A DNA stretch of 64,000 nucleotides from Prorocentrum cordatum (GCA_963575745.1 CAUYUJ010019256.1:96390-160389); one strand, 5' to 3'; positions 20,421 through 31,099 are shown, counted from the stretch's first letter. Notes: a model not told the origin generated them from the sequence alone. Translations and numbers: made by a program.

Positions 20421-21909
20421 CGAAAGAGAATTAGGATCTACACCCACCCTGGTGTTAACAGGCCACCGCTTCGCGTTGCAATGTACATGCGGTTCAGCCT
20501 TAGTGTCAATCCTAAATATGATTACGCATCATCCCAGCTAAACCGGCATCGACCCCCCTCATCCTCTGCAAAAAAACTATTTGCGCTCACATTCGCTGAT
20601 CACAAATCAGAAGTTGTCAAGAACTCCTTGGGAAGAGAAAAAAAAAACACGACAAGAAAAAAAACGGGACGAAGTGCACGCGCGCGCGTTGTTGCGCGCG
20701 CATGCCGAAATCTTTCAAACGGAGTGAATACATTGGTTCCGTGCGGATTGCAAAATCGAGCGTCAAGGATAAAAGGTTTCGCGACAAGGATTGCCAACAA
20801 GAAAAACTTGCGCTCGCGCTCTTTTGAATCCTTTAGAAAGGCATAGGTTTTCAATATTTCAGGTAATCCTAGTAAACGGGCTTCGCGCGCGCATGTCGAA
20901 ATCGTTCGAACACCCTTGCGCGCGTGCTGTCGCAAGAGTCCTCTGGAAAAAAGAATGAACGAAGTGCACGCGCGCGCGTCGTCGCGCGCCCATGCCGGAA
21001 TCCTTCAAAATACCGTTTGTTCTGCAGGGAATTCAAAATCGATTGTCCCGGAATCATACAAAACCATATGGTTTCGCAACAGTAGTTGTTCAACAAAGCT
21101 TGCGCTCACGCTTGTGCATACTGAAGAAACCCATTGGTTCTTCAACATGGTCATGAAATTCTGCCAATCGGAGCCTCTCGCGCCGCATGCCGATATCATC
21201 CGAACGCTCTTGCGCGCGTGCTGGGGGGTACACGGTCCGTGTCGAATAATACTATGCGGGCCACTCGCGCGTCGGCCGTGCGCGCATGCCGAAATCCTTC
21301 CAAAACCTTCACCACCGACGCGAGGACGCCGTCATCGTCGCCGGCGTGATCAGCATCGGCGCCGTCACTGGCCGTGCCGTCGTCATTGTCAACATCGTCA
21401 CCAACACCGCCACTATCATCATCGTGTCTACCGTTGTCGACGTTGCCATGATACCGCGCCCGCCCAAATTGCCGTCTCGCACTGATGTGGCAGCTGAGCC
21501 CCAGCGGTCAGCGCCACCGCGGCCGCGTCGGTCGCACCAAACTAGCTGGCCGCTGGGCGCGCGTGCATGCGCGGGCTGGCGCGGCCGCAGAAATGCACCA
21601 GGCAACACCAAACACTCATCGCAATCGCCGCAGCAGGGGTTTTGTCAACTACGTTGCGGGAGTGGGTGGGGTGATTGCGCGAGCATTGCAGTGGACAAGT
21701 TCAAGTTGAGCACTGGCGAAGTGCACCACACAGATCGCACCGCGCAGATTGCTCTTATAGTCTGCATCACATAGCATGGACCACATACATTGCACTGCAT
21801 TTATGTTGCACCACATCGATTGCACCGCAGACGTTGCACAACAAAGATCGCACAACAGTGGTTTCACAACACATATGGCATTCATACATTTTACAACACG
21901 GATCGCACA

Positions 21910-21945
<36 letters not shown>
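20421..21945 (+). repeat. Composite array unit 5
   Basis: A-subunit cores at about 20,670 and 20,960 (290 bp apart), B-module 21,165-21,700, an extended 15-bp ATTGCACCACATAGA satellite at 21,720-21,910 and a TA dinucleotide run at 21,911-21,945. Confidence 0.85.
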
Positions 21946-21950
<5 letters not shown>

Positions 21951-22135
21951 TCTCTTTTCTAGAGAGAGAATAGACTCTACCCCCCCCCCCCGGACTTATC
22001 GCTTCCCCCTGGGATAGTATAATTTCACACATATATATATAGATATCCTCTTTTCTAAAAAGAGAATTGACTCTACCCCCCCCCCGCCCCCGGACTTATC
22101 GCTTCCCCCTGGGATAGTATAGTGTCATATATATA
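21946..22135 (+). repeat. Tandem duplication of the unit-start block (about 100 bp x2)
   Basis: The block CTCTTTTCTAGAGAGAGAAT ... GACTCTACCCCCCCCC ... GGACTTATCGCTTCCCCCTG ... GGGATAGTATA occurs at 21,950-22,022 and again at 22,049-22,121, each followed by TATATA. This is the opening block of a composite unit in doubled form. Confidence 0.9.
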
Positions 22136-22312
22136 TCGATATATATATATGTATAAATACATATTCTGCACACTCGTCCATCCTAAATCTGAAATCATAC
22201 CATGCCAGGCAGGTCGGGTTCCCCCCCTGAGGTTCCTTGTTGTTAAAAGAAAAAAAGAAAATCATGCGGTGACATGTTTTGTTCTAACATATCACTTATT
22301 CACGAATCCCTT

Positions 22313-22360
<48 letters not shown>

Positions 22361-23920
22361 GGGACGAAGTGCGCACGCGCGCGTCGTCGCGCGCGCATGC
22401 CGAAGTCTTTCGACAACCTTCGGTGCCGGAAGGATTGCGCAATCGAGTTTCCCAAAACATACAAAAACACATGGTTTCGCAACGCGGATTTGCTAAAAAA
22501 ATGTCCGCGCGAGCTCTTGCGAAAGCTTAAGAAAACCATCGGTGTTTCAAGGGTTTCACGAACTGCTACCAAACGGGCTTCGCGCGCGCGCATGTCGAAA
22601 TCTGTCGAACGCCCTTGCGCGTGTGCCGTCGCGAGAATCCTCTGCAAAAAACGAGACGAAGTGCAGACGCGCGCGTCGTCGCGGGCGTATGCCGAAAACC
22701 TTCAAAACCCATCGGTTTCGGAAGGATTTCAAAATCGTGCGTCCAAAAAACCTACAAGCACCCAAGGTTTCGCAACACGGATTTTCAACAAAAGCGTGCG
22801 CGCGCGCTCTTGCGTCGTCGTCGTCGTCGTCGCCGTCCTCCCTCCTCCCGCGTCGTCGTCGTCGTCGCCTACGTCGTCCTCTGTCTTTTCTCGTGTTCGT
22901 TGTCGTCGTCCTCTTTGGCGTCGTGGTCGTTTCCGTCGTCGTTGTCGCCGTGGTCGTCCTTCCTCCTCCTCCCACGTCGTCGTCGTCGTCGTCCGTCGTC
23001 GGCGTCTCGTCGTCGTCCCTCCTATTTCGTCGCCGTCGTCGTCGTCGTTGTCGTCGTCGTCTTCCCTCCTCCCTCGTCGCTGTCGTCGTCGGCGTCGCCG
23101 TCCTTCCTCCTTCTTCGTCGTTCGCGTCGTTGCCGTCCTCCCTCCTCCCTCGTCGTTGTCGTCGTTGTCGTCGTTGTCGCCGTCGTCGTCCTTCCTCCTT
23201 CCTCGTCGCCGCCTTCGTTGGCGTCGTCGTCGTCTTCGTCGTCGTCGGCGTCGGCGTCGTTGTCGTCGAAGTCGTCGGAGACGTCGTCGGTGTCGTCCTA
23301 GTCGTTGTCGTCGGTGTCGTCGTAGTCGGTCTTAACAGGTTTTGCAAACCAAGTTGGGGGTGGGTGGGTGGGATGTTTGCGCGAGCAGTGGAGATGACGA
23401 CTTCAAGTTCAGCAGAATGGATTGCACCATAGAGTGCAGCACACCGGCTGCATTACATAGATTTCACCACACAGAGTGGACCACATAAATTGTACTACAT
23501 ACATCGCACCATACATATTGCACGACCTGTTTTGCATCACATGTATCGCTCCACATACATTACATTACATCGATTGCACCACATACATTGCACAACATAG
23601 ATTGGAGTACATAAGTTTTGCCACATCGATCGCAGTATACATTGATAAATATATATATATACGCATATACGGAATGATATGTGTACACGTACTGCGCCAC
23701 ATGTATTCCATCACGTCGATTGCACAACATACGTTGCACCACACAGATTGCACCGCGTAAATTGCACCACACATATTGTTCAACCTAGACTGCACCACAT
23801 CGATTGCACAATGTTGATAAAACTACATGGATTGCACCACACATAGTGCACAGCATAGATTGCCCCAGATCGATTGCACAACATATATTGCTAGAATCAC
23901 ATTGTTTGGGGTCCACGCTG
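22136..23920 (+). repeat. Composite array unit 6 (TCG type)
   Basis: Contains a run of 45 A (22,315-22,359), A-subunit cores at about 22,365 and 22,660 (295 bp apart), a (TCG)n module at 22,812-23,330, tail (TTTGCAAACCAAGTTGGGGG, GCGCGAGCAGTGGAG), a long 15-bp satellite ATTGCACCACATAGA at 23,410-23,895, and the closing motif TTGGGGTCCACGCTGG at 23,909. It has the same module order as unit 1. Confidence 0.85.
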
Positions 23921-23924
23921 GCTA

Positions 23925-24474
23925 ATATATGCGAATACTCAAAAAGCCCAACTGGACTCTCTATCGACTCCGCCCTCCTACTATATGTTGTGTACTCTTC
24001 ACTCCTTAGAATATACTATATCACCCAGGCCGTGGTCTCAAGGATCTGGGTGCCTCGCCGCAACCAAGAATTCGAAGGCCCGTGAATCTCACAACGCTGA
24101 GACCTCCGAATCTGGAGCAGAGAATTCGGGAAACTTGGCCGCCCACCGGAACCGGCCCCCACAACCCACTGGCGACCCAGAACCGGCCGCCTATCGAAAT
24201 CGGCGCCGCACGTTCGCCCACTCTTTGAAGATCCGCTAAGACCCCGTCAGTGCAAGTTCTGACTGTGCAAGCACTGACTTGGTGAAACTCTGCAGCGACA
24301 GTCGCACCTGTAGGAGGCACATGTTGAAAGGTCGAACTGGCACAGCGAGTTTTGGTGGTAGAATCAATCCTTGTAGCCGTGATCCTGAACCTTGCGAACA
24401 TTCAGATTGTCACGCGTGGTCGAACGGTCCCGGTGCGAAAGCAGTACGACGTGACGTGCCCCAGACCTTACGAA
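23925..24474. other. Right flank of the composite array
   Basis: Ordered weak similarity to 13,600-13,880 (see that entry). Otherwise no gene or repeat recognised. Confidence 0.45.
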
Positions 24475-24539
24475 CTAATTGATGTCGTGCTCTCTCTCCC
24501 TCTCTCTCTCTATCCCTTTTTCTTTTTCTCTTTCTCTAT

Positions 24540-24700
24540 TTTCTCTTTCCGTCCATATGCCTGGCTGTTTCATGCCCCAGACAGGCTCGCCATCAGCCAG
24601 CACGAGAGCTTCCACTTCGGGCGCCTCGTCGCCTCGTAGCGTGGTGACGACACTCGCCTTCAGAATGTTCGCATTCGTTCTCGTTTGACTGCTCCATCTC
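24540..24700 (-). CDS. Possible coding exon, unknown protein
   Basis: The minus frame over this stretch reads ILKASVVTTLRGDEAPEVEA followed by LVLADGEPVWGMKQPGIW, which has a protein-like composition and no repeat character, before running into a (GAGA)n tract at its 3' side (24,480-24,545). I do not recognise a family. No start, no splice signal and no neighbouring exon could be fixed. It may equally be a chance open frame (the frame is open from 24,912 to 24,475). Confidence 0.25.
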
Positions 24701-24907
24701 TTGTACCCGCGAGTCGTGCCGCCAGCCTCAGCAGTTCGAGTCTGCAGTCGATCGGTAGCTTCTGCCATACATCTTGCGTCGTTGCCGGGTTCGGGGCAGC
24801 CTTTCGGGGTGCATCTTGGGGCCTCTCGGCAGCGTCCGGGTGGCTCTTTTCTCGTGCGCTCGTCGAGGGCACCTGGGGCCCCCTGGTGAGCATCCTTGGG
24901 CCTCTTG
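24701..24907. other. Spacer
   Basis: GGCCTCTCGG / GGGCCTCTTG motifs related to the decamer-like repeat; nothing else seen. Confidence 0.4.
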
Positions 24908-25076
24908 TACACCCTGGGCGATGCTTAAGAAAACGTAAGGTTTCGGCCAGAGTCTTGATTATTCTTATTGCTTCAATGGAAAACCTAATTTTTTAGTAGA
25001 AATTGGGGGGTTTTATTCAAATTCTGAGACTATGAATTTCTTAACCCATGATTTCTTAAGCATTTCGCAGGGTGTA
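24908..25076. mobile_element. Inverted-repeat element with TACACCCTG ends
   Basis: 169 bp with terminal inverted repeats. Left: TACACCCTGGGCGATGCTTA then AGAAAACG; right: CGTGATTTCTTAAGCA-like arm, read as ATGATTTCTTAAGCATTTCG then CAGGGTGTA. The arms match over about 28 bp. The interior is AT-rich, unlike its surroundings. Flanks GGCCTCTTG (24,899-24,907) and GGCATCGTG (25,077-25,085) agree at seven of nine bases, a possible 8-9 bp target duplication, though GGCCTCTTG is also a common local motif. No coding capacity. Confidence 0.75.
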
Positions 25077-25085
25077 GGCATCGTG

Positions 25086-25286
25086 GGGCCTCCTCGGGTT
25101 CTCCGGAGGCACCCCTGGGCCTCAGCACGTCTCGGAGCACGCCGGGAGCACCCGTGGCGAGCACCCCCCTTGCGCGCGAAAAACGCCGGCCTGGAAGATC
25201 TGCCCCGGGGTGCCGCGGGCCCGCCGGGGATGCAGCGGACGCAGCGGTGCCAGAGCCCTCCTCGAAGTCAAGCGCATGTTTTTCAT
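25086..25286. other. GC-rich spacer
   Basis: No gene supported. Confidence 0.4.
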
Positions 25287-25450
25287 TGAAGGGGCCCCGG
25301 GACACGCAAATAGGCACACACCAATCAGAGGATGCCCCATGGTTTCCCATACTTTCTGGGCTTCTGTCTTCCCCCCCACTTCCCACATGTTCCCAGATTT
25401 TCATGGGAATCGACGATGAATTGTGTCTGTGTGTTTTTCCCCTCCTGATG
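25287..25450 (-). repeat. REP-A interspersed repeat, copy 2 (inverted)
   Basis: Reverse complement of the block at 31-200: GAAGGGGCC start, CATATTTTC-like and CCCACTTCCCACAT motifs, then ATCGACGATGAATTGTGTCT and a GTGTTTTTCCC end. Confidence 0.75.
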
Positions 25451-25792
25451 AATGCTGGCCGACGCGCGAAACGCGGCCCGCGGGGTCAGGTTTTTGTGTC
25501 TGCAGTCACCAGTTTCGGCGCGAAGACTGAAATCTTGAAGTCCTGGGGCGCCGCCACGTCGCGGGAAAAACCTGCGCTTGAATTCGAGGGGGGGGGTGCA
25601 GGCTGCGTGGTGTTGGGTCTCATTTCCTCACACGCTGGGGGTCAAGATGGCGTGAGTTCACGAAGGCATCCCTTCGGACGCTGAGGACGGCTTTGCCGGC
25701 GCGCCGCACAGCTGGATCGACCTGGTACGTCTCGGCGCAACACCTGCGGCAAGGACAACGAAGCCAGACGCGCGTGCCTCCTCAGCTTTGCC
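25451..25792. other. Intergenic
   Basis: No domain or repeat recognised; frames open by GC content. Confidence 0.4.
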
Positions 25793-25960
25793 TGAGGTCG
25801 GGCCTGTCCCTCTACAGGAGGAATATTCAAAAACAGGTAAAACAATAGTCTGGGGACGATGTTTTTGTTACTATTCTTGAGCATCTCTGGAGGATGCTTC
25901 TTGGGGTATTTGCAATGTTTCGCCCAAAATCCCCCCTGCAGGGGGAGCGGCCCGACTTGA
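25793..25960. mobile_element. TIR-8 element, copy 2
   Basis: 168 bp. Left end TGAGGTCGGGCCTGTCCCTC, right end GGGGGAGCGGCCCGACTTGA. The flanks GCTTTGCC (25,785-25,792) and GCTCTGCC (25,961-25,968) match at seven of eight bases, a good 8-bp target duplication. The interior is AT-rich and resembles the other full-length copies (TCTGGGGACGATG box). Long minus-strand ORFs run straight through it and are not genes. Confidence 0.9.
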
Positions 25961-25968
25961 GCTCTGCC

Positions 25969-26600
25969 CCCAGCAGGGGACTGCGCTCCAGGGGCTCTCG
26001 GTGGCGGTCCTCGCAGCGCTGGCCTGGGCCGCGCCCACGGCGGCCAGCACCATGCGAGGTTCTCTCGCGGGGGCGCCTCGGCTCCGCCGAGGCGAGGGGC
26101 GGAGGAGCTCTCCCGCAGCAGGGCGGGGGCGCCCGGGGGGCCTGCCTTCCGCCACCACCTCCAACCTGTGGTGGTGGTGGTAGAAAACGGGCCAGCTCCT
26201 CGCGAGGTTTTCGCGGGAGCCTCGGCCCCGCCGAGGCGAGGGACGGAGGAGCTCTCCCGCAGAAGGGCGGGGGCGCCTGAGGGGCCTGTCTTCCACCACC
26301 ACCACCACCACCACCATAGGTTGGACGGGTTTGAATCTCGCGACTTTTCTCCGGGAGGCCAGGATCCTCGCGAACGCTGCGCGGAAGGCCTGGGCTGTTG
26401 CGATTTGTTCGCGCGAGGCTCGGACCCCTGCGAATCTTCCGCGGAAGGCCTGGAGGACGAGGAGGAGGAGGAGGAGGAGGAGGAGGATAGGAGGACTCCC
26501 GCCCCCTCCAACCTATGGTGGTGGTGGTGGTGGTGGTGGTGGTGGTGGTGGTGGTGGTGGTGGTGGTGGTGGTGGTGGTGGTGGTGGAAAACAGGCCCAT
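25969..26600. repeat. Tandem duplication with (CCA)n/(TGG)n inverted arms
   Basis: A GC-rich unit (GCCTCGGCYCCGCCGAGGCG, GAGGAGCTCTCCCGCAG, GGGCGGGGGCGCC) is repeated at about 26,045-26,150 and 26,190-26,285. At 26,293-26,323 (CCA)n followed by ATAGGTTGG faces TCCAACCTATGG with (TGG)n at 26,507-26,587, a perfect 15-bp inverted repeat extended by about 70 bp of complementary triplets. A smaller hairpin of the same design is at 26,152-26,185. His, Trp, Val or Thr-rich frames are artefacts. Confidence 0.9.
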
Positions 26601-28480
26601 CAGCGCCGGCACGAGAGCGCGGCGCGCCATCGCCGCCTCCCACTCCTCGAGGAAGGAGGGTCGAGGGTCGAGATTGTTGGATGTGAGCCTCCGATCCTCC
26701 CCCTTCCGTCGAGAAGGCGCGGACAGCACAGCCTGGATCTGCACAAGGGTGAGGCTTCTCAGGCAAGGCGGCCAGGCAGAGCTGCGGCGCGCATCGTCCC
26801 TGGCCATAGGTAATACCAAGTGGGCGATGGCTTGACGAACGAGGCGGGGTGGGGGGGGGTGCGATGTGCGTGCGTGTGCGCGTGAAGCGTGGCTGGCCGC
26901 TGCATGTTTCTTTTGGGCTTGCACTTCCTCCAACGCACCCATCGCTTCCACTTGGCAGCATACGACGCTTGTTCGCTGCGCTGTCGACAGCGCTCGGTCG
27001 CAATTCGCACTTCCATCTGCTGTTCGCGCTTGAGGACCCCTGCGCCGCTGACTTACATGTGAAGTGCGGCGGATGGCTGAGCGCACTTCGAAGACGGAGA
27101 AAGACGACGAGGATGAGGAGGAGGAGGAGGAGGAGGGTGATGACGACGACACGGACTGGGAATGGGAATGGGCCAATGCATCTGTCAGACCCAGGCAGGA
27201 AGGAGAGTGTTGCGTGCCGCCCGATTCACACGAACACCTTGAGGCCCCCGCTCCCGCTCGCCGATATGAAGCCCGAGAAACGCAGCAGACGCCGCTTGTA
27301 GAAAGTGTTCGCAGCATGTCCGTGAACATCATTCTATCTTGACCGGGCACACCAGCATGGCACGCTCACCGCGTACAACGAGTACCAGCCCAGCAGAACG
27401 TGGAGATAGCCACCCGCCCGTCCCACGGGACAAGCCAAGTGGTCCACGAGGTCATGGTGCACTGACGCTCGCCGAAGCCAGCGCCCAGGAGTAGTGACAG
27501 AACTCCAGCGCGGGAGAGGGGCAGGCAGGCTGTGAGAAATGGAGAACAGAACAACAGACGAGACGTGGAGTGCGCCTTGTCGCCAGCACTCGCCTCAGGC
27601 CTTTAGGGCATCCCCCAAGCGCCAAAACAAACACAATTACTCAGTGCCCAGTCCACCGAAATCAGCTGAATGTGTGGAGAAGCCCGTGCTGACGCTGCAG
27701 CGTACCAATTCCATCACCGATTCCAGCACCAGAAACTGAACACGCACCATACAGGAGCCCAACGAATGAACCAAACCACACGGCTTCGACCCAGTAGCCA
27801 CCTGATAACTAATGTGAGCATTTGCCAAACATTTCAAATTCTGGCACCGCACGGCACACCCATCAATTGAATATTGGCATGCGCTTGAGTGATGAGCGAT
27901 GTGACCACGAATCTACCGATGATCCCAAAAAGCTATGCCACCTCTGAAAAAAAAGTAGTTGGTTATTGATTGTGCGCCCTGCGCCCGCCACCGAGACAGT
28001 AATTATCACAGGCCGCTCAAGCATCACGTGGAGGTCAGAGCAGGAATCGAGGGCCTGGCTTGAACCACTGGCTAGGACAGTGCGGAGGAGGACGACGACG
28101 GTGAGAAGAGGAATCGAAAGAGGAGGAGGAGGAAGTTGAGCAGGAAGAGGAGCGGCAGGGGAGGAGGCTAAGACGAGGCGGATGAGAGGGCAGGGTGTTT
28201 GGGGATTCGTCGAGACGGGGAAAGCAGGAGGGCGAGCCCGCGCCGAATCCCGTTCTCACGGGTTTCTCCATCCGCGTTTCGGTTGTCAGTCTTCCCCCTC
28301 CTTTTTTCCCCTGGCTCGTTTCGCTCTTCTCCTCCCCGCTTGCTCACCTAGACCTGTCTCACTAGTTGGGCGGCCTTCGTCTTGAGAACGGCGTGTTCGA
28401 ACTTATCTATGTGCTACGTATGGTGAGCGCTTCACTGCGCGTAACCTTCACGTTCGCCCATCTTGGGCGCGCAGCTGGAA
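26601..28480. other. Low-repeat region without a confident gene
   Basis: Less repetitive than its surroundings. A + frame at 27,064-27,342 contains a (GAG)n Asp/Glu-rich stretch and then non-repetitive residues; the + frame 26,849-27,301 and the minus frame 27,366-27,554 are also open. None shows a domain I can name, and no start or splice site is convincing. Could hide exons of an unrecognised gene. Confidence 0.35.
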
Positions 28481-29126
28481 GAGCGGCGTGCGAAGAGATG
28501 ACGGGCAAGATGCGAAGGGCGGAGGAGGGCAGCAGCAGCAGGAGCAGCAACAGTTGACGGAGCAGCAGCAGGAGCAAGATGGCGAGCCGGACGCCCACAC
28601 CAGCGCTACCGACGACGACGGCGACGACAGCGGCCGGCGACAGCGACGACGGCGGTGGTGACGGATGCGACACCAGTGGAGCTGCGGCCGGCGACAGCGA
28701 TGGCGGCGGTGGCGGCGGCGGCGGCGGGGACGCTGGCGTCGGCGAGAGCGCAGGCGATGTCGCGCAACTCGTCGCGCGTGCCCTCCACGATCGGAGCAGA
28801 CGAGAGCAGCTGCGCTTCCGCTAGCAGCACCTACCAGCCACAGGCCGCCCCGCGGCGCCGCTTACGGCAATTGCCGTCCCAACGTCACGCGATGTCGATC
28901 ACCAGCGATTTCTCCAAATTCTTCACGCTTCGCGTATCCCCACCAGCCCATCTCAAAACAGCAACTCTAGCGAAGCATGCCGACAGTCGTGTTTTTCAGG
29001 CGTGTTTCTGCCTGCCCCCGCATATCTCCCCTGTTCCTCCTTCCTCCCGCCTCCTTGTACATCCTCCTTGTGGTGGGAGCGGGAGAAGGACGAGGCGGAG
29101 GAGGAGGGAGAGAAAGCGCTCCTCGT
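28481..29126. other. GCC/GAC-rich region, no confident gene
   Basis: A + frame at 28,579-28,824 encodes Asp/Gly/Thr-rich sequence ending QLVARALHDRSRREQLRFR before a stop. The last 25 residues look protein-like, the rest is triplet-repeat-like (GGCGAC). No domain recognised. Confidence 0.35.
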
Positions 29127-29320
29127 GGTTTGAGTCGTTTGGGGTTTCTCGTCCTGGTGTGAGTCGTTCGGGCCCTTCTTCCTGGTGTGAGTCGTTCGGG
29201 CTCTTCGTGGTGTGAGTCGTTCGGGCTCTTCGTCCTGGTGTGAGTCGTTCGGGCTTCTCGTGGTGTGAGTTGTTCGGGCCCCTCGTCCTGGTGTGAGTCG
29301 TTCGGGCCCCTCCTCCTGCC
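29127..29320. repeat. Minisatellite of 25-33 bp, about 7 copies
   Basis: Units built on GGTGTGAGTCGTTCGGGC with a variable CTCTTCGTCCT spacer. Runs into the decamer-like repeat. Confidence 0.85.
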
Positions 29321-29339
29321 CGTCCAGAAACGACGCCCA

Positions 29340-29510
29340 GGCGAGTAGAGGGTCGTCCTGATGGGCTTTTCGGCGTCTTGGGTGCCTCGGGGGGGCCTCT
29401 TTGGGCCGTTTGGGATCCACTTGGGGGCCTCCTGGGGGCCTCTTGGGGCCATCTTGGGGCCTCTTGGTCCCTCCTGGGCGCTTCTTTTGGCCATCTAGGA
29501 GGAAATCGAT
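29340..29510. repeat. GGCCTCTTGG-type degenerate repeat
   Basis: GGGGGCCTCTTGGGGCC-type units in + orientation, no regular period. Confidence 0.75.
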
Positions 29511-29715
29511 CAAAGAAGAGGGGAGCTTTAATTAGCGCTGCCCCCTCAGAAGGCCAAAATGGGGCCAACACCGTAGTAAAATCAATGATTTTGGCTTGAA
29601 AGAAGAGGGAAGCTTTAATTAGCGCTGCCCCCTCAGAAGGCCAACATGGGGCCAAAACCGTAGTAAAATCAATGATTCTGGCTTCAAAGAAGAGGGGAAC
29701 AATTTTCTGCCTCCC
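29500..29715. repeat. 90-bp tandem repeat, about 2.3 copies
   Basis: AAAATCAATGATTYTGGCTT and AGCTTTAATTAGCGCTGCCC recur 90 bp apart (29,579 and 29,669 for the first motif). Part of the motif (AAAATCATTGATTTT) also appears at 30,457 beside another block of decamer-like repeat. Confidence 0.85.
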
Positions 29716-29935
29716 CCCGTCGGGGCCAGAATCCTCGTGAGGGGTGTCGTTTTTTAGCCCTCCCAGGAGTCGAAAAAGACCCCTCCAACGACCCGCGGGG
29801 CGCCCTCTCCAGGCCCAGGGGGAGGGGGTAGGGGGAGGGGTAAACCCCTCCCCGAAGGGGAAGAAGAGGGGTTGAGAACAGATAGAGCTCTTTAAACCAC
29901 TCACGCCCAAAGGGCTGGTGGGATGTTGGCCTCCT
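29716..29935. other. Spacer
   Basis: GGGAGGGG/CCCCTCCCC short inverted motifs near 29,818-29,865; no gene. Confidence 0.4.
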
Positions 29936-29961
29936 CCGCCTCCGCTATCTCTCTCTTTTTT

Positions 29962-30008
<47 letters not shown>

Positions 30009-30060
30009 TTCTCTATATCTCTCTCTCTCTCTCTCTCTCCCTCTTGCTTCCCCTCTCACT
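29936..30060. repeat. (CT)n tract
   Basis: About 100 bp of CT dinucleotides with a GTCTCTTTCTCTATAT interruption. Confidence 0.95.
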
Positions 30061-30419
30061 ATTCATTGTTTTATCCGCAGGCTGCGGTATTGGCAATGCG
30101 TCCAAGACATCTTCATGGCATCACAGTGTGATCTATCTCATGTTCTCAGGATGCGCATCATCACCAGCCTGATCGTCGCCGTCTACTCCCGCGCCCTCCT
30201 GCTCTGCATCATTCGAAGTTTTTTCGGCTCGGAACTTCCAGGGGATCGGTCCGTGCTCCCCCCGACAGAACCATATAGATCCCTGCCGCTTCAATGCGAA
30301 AGTTCGATCGGTACAATAGTGTTTAGAAGTTGAGGTGTGCATGCTCCTTGGGACCGAGACGGATATAACATGCTCGCCGCTTGCTTGAAGACGCCGAAGG
30401 ATGTCGTGACACCACGCAG
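30061..30419. other. Unique-looking spacer
   Basis: No gene recognised. The + frame 29,923-30,333 starts inside the CT tract and then reads non-repetitive residues without a domain. Confidence 0.4.
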
Positions 30420-31090
30420 GAAGACGAAGCGTCCCAAGAGGGCCCCAAGAGGCCAAAATCATTGATTTTCCATGGGAAAACGTGCATTTTTAGCATATAC
30501 GGCTTTGAGGCTTTCACGGCGTTGACGACGGCCCAAGAGGCCCCCAAGACCGCCCCAAGACGGTCCAAGAGGCTCTCAAGAGGCCCCCAAAATGGCCCAA
30601 GAGGGCCCCAAGACGGCCCAAGAGGCGCCCAAGACGGCCAAACAGGGCCCCAAGACGGCCAGAAGAGGGGGACCACGAATCGTAAAGTCTAGCCTTTCGC
30701 CCCAAGACACTCCCAGGACGCCCCAAGAGCCCCCCAAGAAGCCCCAAGAGGCGCCCAAGCGGCGTTCCAAGAGGCCACCAGGAGGCCAAAATCTATGATT
30801 TTCCTAAGAAAAAAAAACATACATGTTTAGCATACACGGCTTTTCGCCTCTCACGGCGTTGACGACGACCCAAGAGGCCCCCTAGACCGCCCCAAGACGG
30901 CCCAAGAGGCTCCCAAGAGGCCCCCACAACGGCCCAAGAGGGCCCCAAGACGGCCCAAGAGGGGAACCACGAAGCGAAAAGTCTAGCATTTCGCCCCAAG
31001 AAGCTCCCAGGAGGCCCCAAGAGCCCCCCAAGAAGCCCCAAAAGGCCCCCAAAAGGGCTCCAAAAGGGCCGCAATAGAACTCCCAAGATT
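30420..31090. repeat. Decamer-like repeat in reverse orientation, roughly 330-bp super-unit
   Basis: GGCCCAAGAGGCCCCCAAGA units (reverse complement of the type at 18.4, 29.4 and 31.5 kb). Two super-units carry the same unique insert GCATATACGGCTTT ... CACGGCGTTGACGACG at about 30,495-30,530 and 30,825-30,862, 330 bp apart, each next to AAAATCATTGATTTT-like sequence. Confidence 0.85.
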
Positions 31091-31099
31091 GCCCAGAGA

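Noticed and set aside
25642-27350. Minus ORFs of 453 and 507 codons with poly-His or poly-Thr
   Set aside because: They traverse the TIR-8 element and the TGG tract; the homopolymers come from triplet repeats.
28014-28085. Second tRNA-like element on the minus strand (TAGCCAGTGG with TCGATTCC)
   Set aside because: The two boxes are only about 20 bp apart and no stems form, so chance is more likely than a tRNA relic.
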